5,080 nucleotides of DNA from Bacillota bacterium (GTDB lineage: Bacteria; Bacillota_B; Desulfitobacteriia; Desulfitobacteriales; Desulfitobacteriaceae): positions 1 through 5,080 of the forward strand of contig JAJYAS010000316.1 in the NCBI GenBank assembly GCA_021779415.1, in the 5' to 3' direction. This document shows positions 4,822 to 5,080 of this stretch, piece by piece. The position numbers were made by a program, and so were the translations under genes. Within the stretch, counting starts at the first letter, position 1, and each line of letters starts with the position of its first letter. A model generated the notes under the pieces. The model worked only from the letters and a program-made list of their open reading frames with translations. It was not told the origin of the DNA and made no database searches.

Positions 4822-5080
4822 ATGAAGAATAAAAATGACAGCAAGCTAATAGCTATTCCTGAAAATACCATAGCGGCGGGACGTAGGCATACCGTTGGTC
4901 TTAAATCTGACGGAACGGTGACGGCTGTGGGTGATAATAAATATGGCCAATGTGATGTAAGTAACTGGCGCGATATTGTCGCGGTAGCAGCGGGTTGCAC
5001 TCATACTCTCGGTCTTAAATCTGACGGCACGGTGGTTGCTGTGGGTGATAATGAATATGGCCAATGCAATGTAAGCGACT
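4822..5080 (+). CDS. RCC1-repeat (beta-propeller) protein, N-terminal part
   Basis: The gene starts at ATG 4822 with AGAGGTG (4812-4818) as ribosome binding site, 10 bp after the MerR-type gene's stop. It runs off the window after 86 codons. After about 17 residues it enters RCC1-type repeats of 38 residues, AAG..HT.GLKSDGTV.AVGDN.YGQC.V. Unit 1 is residues 18-55 and unit 2 starts at residue 56. Such repeats form a seven-bladed propeller when about seven are present, so most of the gene probably lies beyond the window. No signal peptide or membrane segment is visible, which suggests a cytoplasmic protein. Bacterial RCC1-repeat proteins are common in Clostridia and mostly of unknown function; the eukaryotic RCC1 exchange-factor role should not be carried over. 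Co-transcription with the regulator is likely from spacing. Confidence 0.85.
   Translation, partial: MKNKNDSKLIAIPENTIAAGRRHTVGLKSDGTVTAVGDNKYGQCDVSNWRDIVAVAAGCTHTLGLKSDGTVVAVGDNEYGQCNVSD
4873..5080 (+). repeat. Tandem 114-bp repeats encoding RCC1 units
   Basis: Unit 1 is 4873-4986 and unit 2 begins at 4987 and is cut by the window end. By hand count about 76 of 94 comparable bases are identical, with an exact shared block GGTCTTAAATCTGACGG. Conservation at the DNA level, including many third codon positions, points to recent duplication or gene conversion. The array probably continues past 5080. Confidence 0.8.

Noticed and set aside
4785..5064. Minus-strand frames opposite the RCC1 repeats, with internally repeated protein sequence
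   Set aside because: The repetition simply mirrors the 114-bp RCC1 DNA repeats. The plus strand has the RBS and the recognisable RCC1 motif.
4873..5080. CRISPR-like or other non-coding tandem array
   Set aside because: The units are 114 bp, directly abutting without spacers, in one open frame, and encode RCC1 repeats.

Overview
The window looks like chromosome of an anaerobic, spore-forming Bacillota, most likely class Clostridia near Desulfosporosinus or Desulfitobacterium. This rests on gene style, moderate GC, strong Shine-Dalgarno sites, GTG and TTG starts, and an nrdR-nrdJ operon. The genus is inference from general resemblance; no 16S or other marker gene is present.

Layout. (1) Positions 1-134 hold the last 43 codons of an acyl-CoA synthetase/ligase (ANL superfamily). 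Two hairpins that look like terminators follow (162-206 and 239-280). (2) A small convergent gene on the minus strand (289-432) encodes a 47-residue hydrophilic protein that I do not recognise. Upstream of it is a weak match to a forespore sigma-factor promoter. (3) A gene-free stretch (433-660) leads to the nrdR-nrdJ operon. The operon has a sigma-A-type promoter (661-690) and two NrdR boxes, 667-682 and 698-713, with centres 31 bp apart. nrdR (724-1188) encodes the zinc-ribbon/ATP-cone repressor of ribonucleotide reductase genes. nrdJ (1233-3632) encodes a complete class II, adenosylcobalamin-dependent ribonucleotide reductase. A strong terminator (3698-3736) closes the operon. (4) A roughly 300-bp AT-rich gene-free stretch with several weak hairpins follows. 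(5) The last part is a separate transcription unit: a regulator with two MerR-type helix-turn-helix domains (4077-4811) and, 10 bp later, the start of an RCC1-repeat protein (4822 to window end, incomplete).

How it works together. NrdR senses nucleotide status (ATP/dATP) through its ATP cone and probably represses its own operon. The first box fills the spacer between -35 and -10, and the second covers the early transcript region and touches the nrdR ribosome binding site. NrdJ makes deoxyribonucleotides and does so independently of oxygen. No cobalamin riboswitch fits in the roughly 27-nt leader, so control appears to be through nucleotides and not B12. The double-MerR/RCC1 pair is the least conventional part of the window. 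Its role cannot be read from the sequence, but the tight spacing suggests co-expression.
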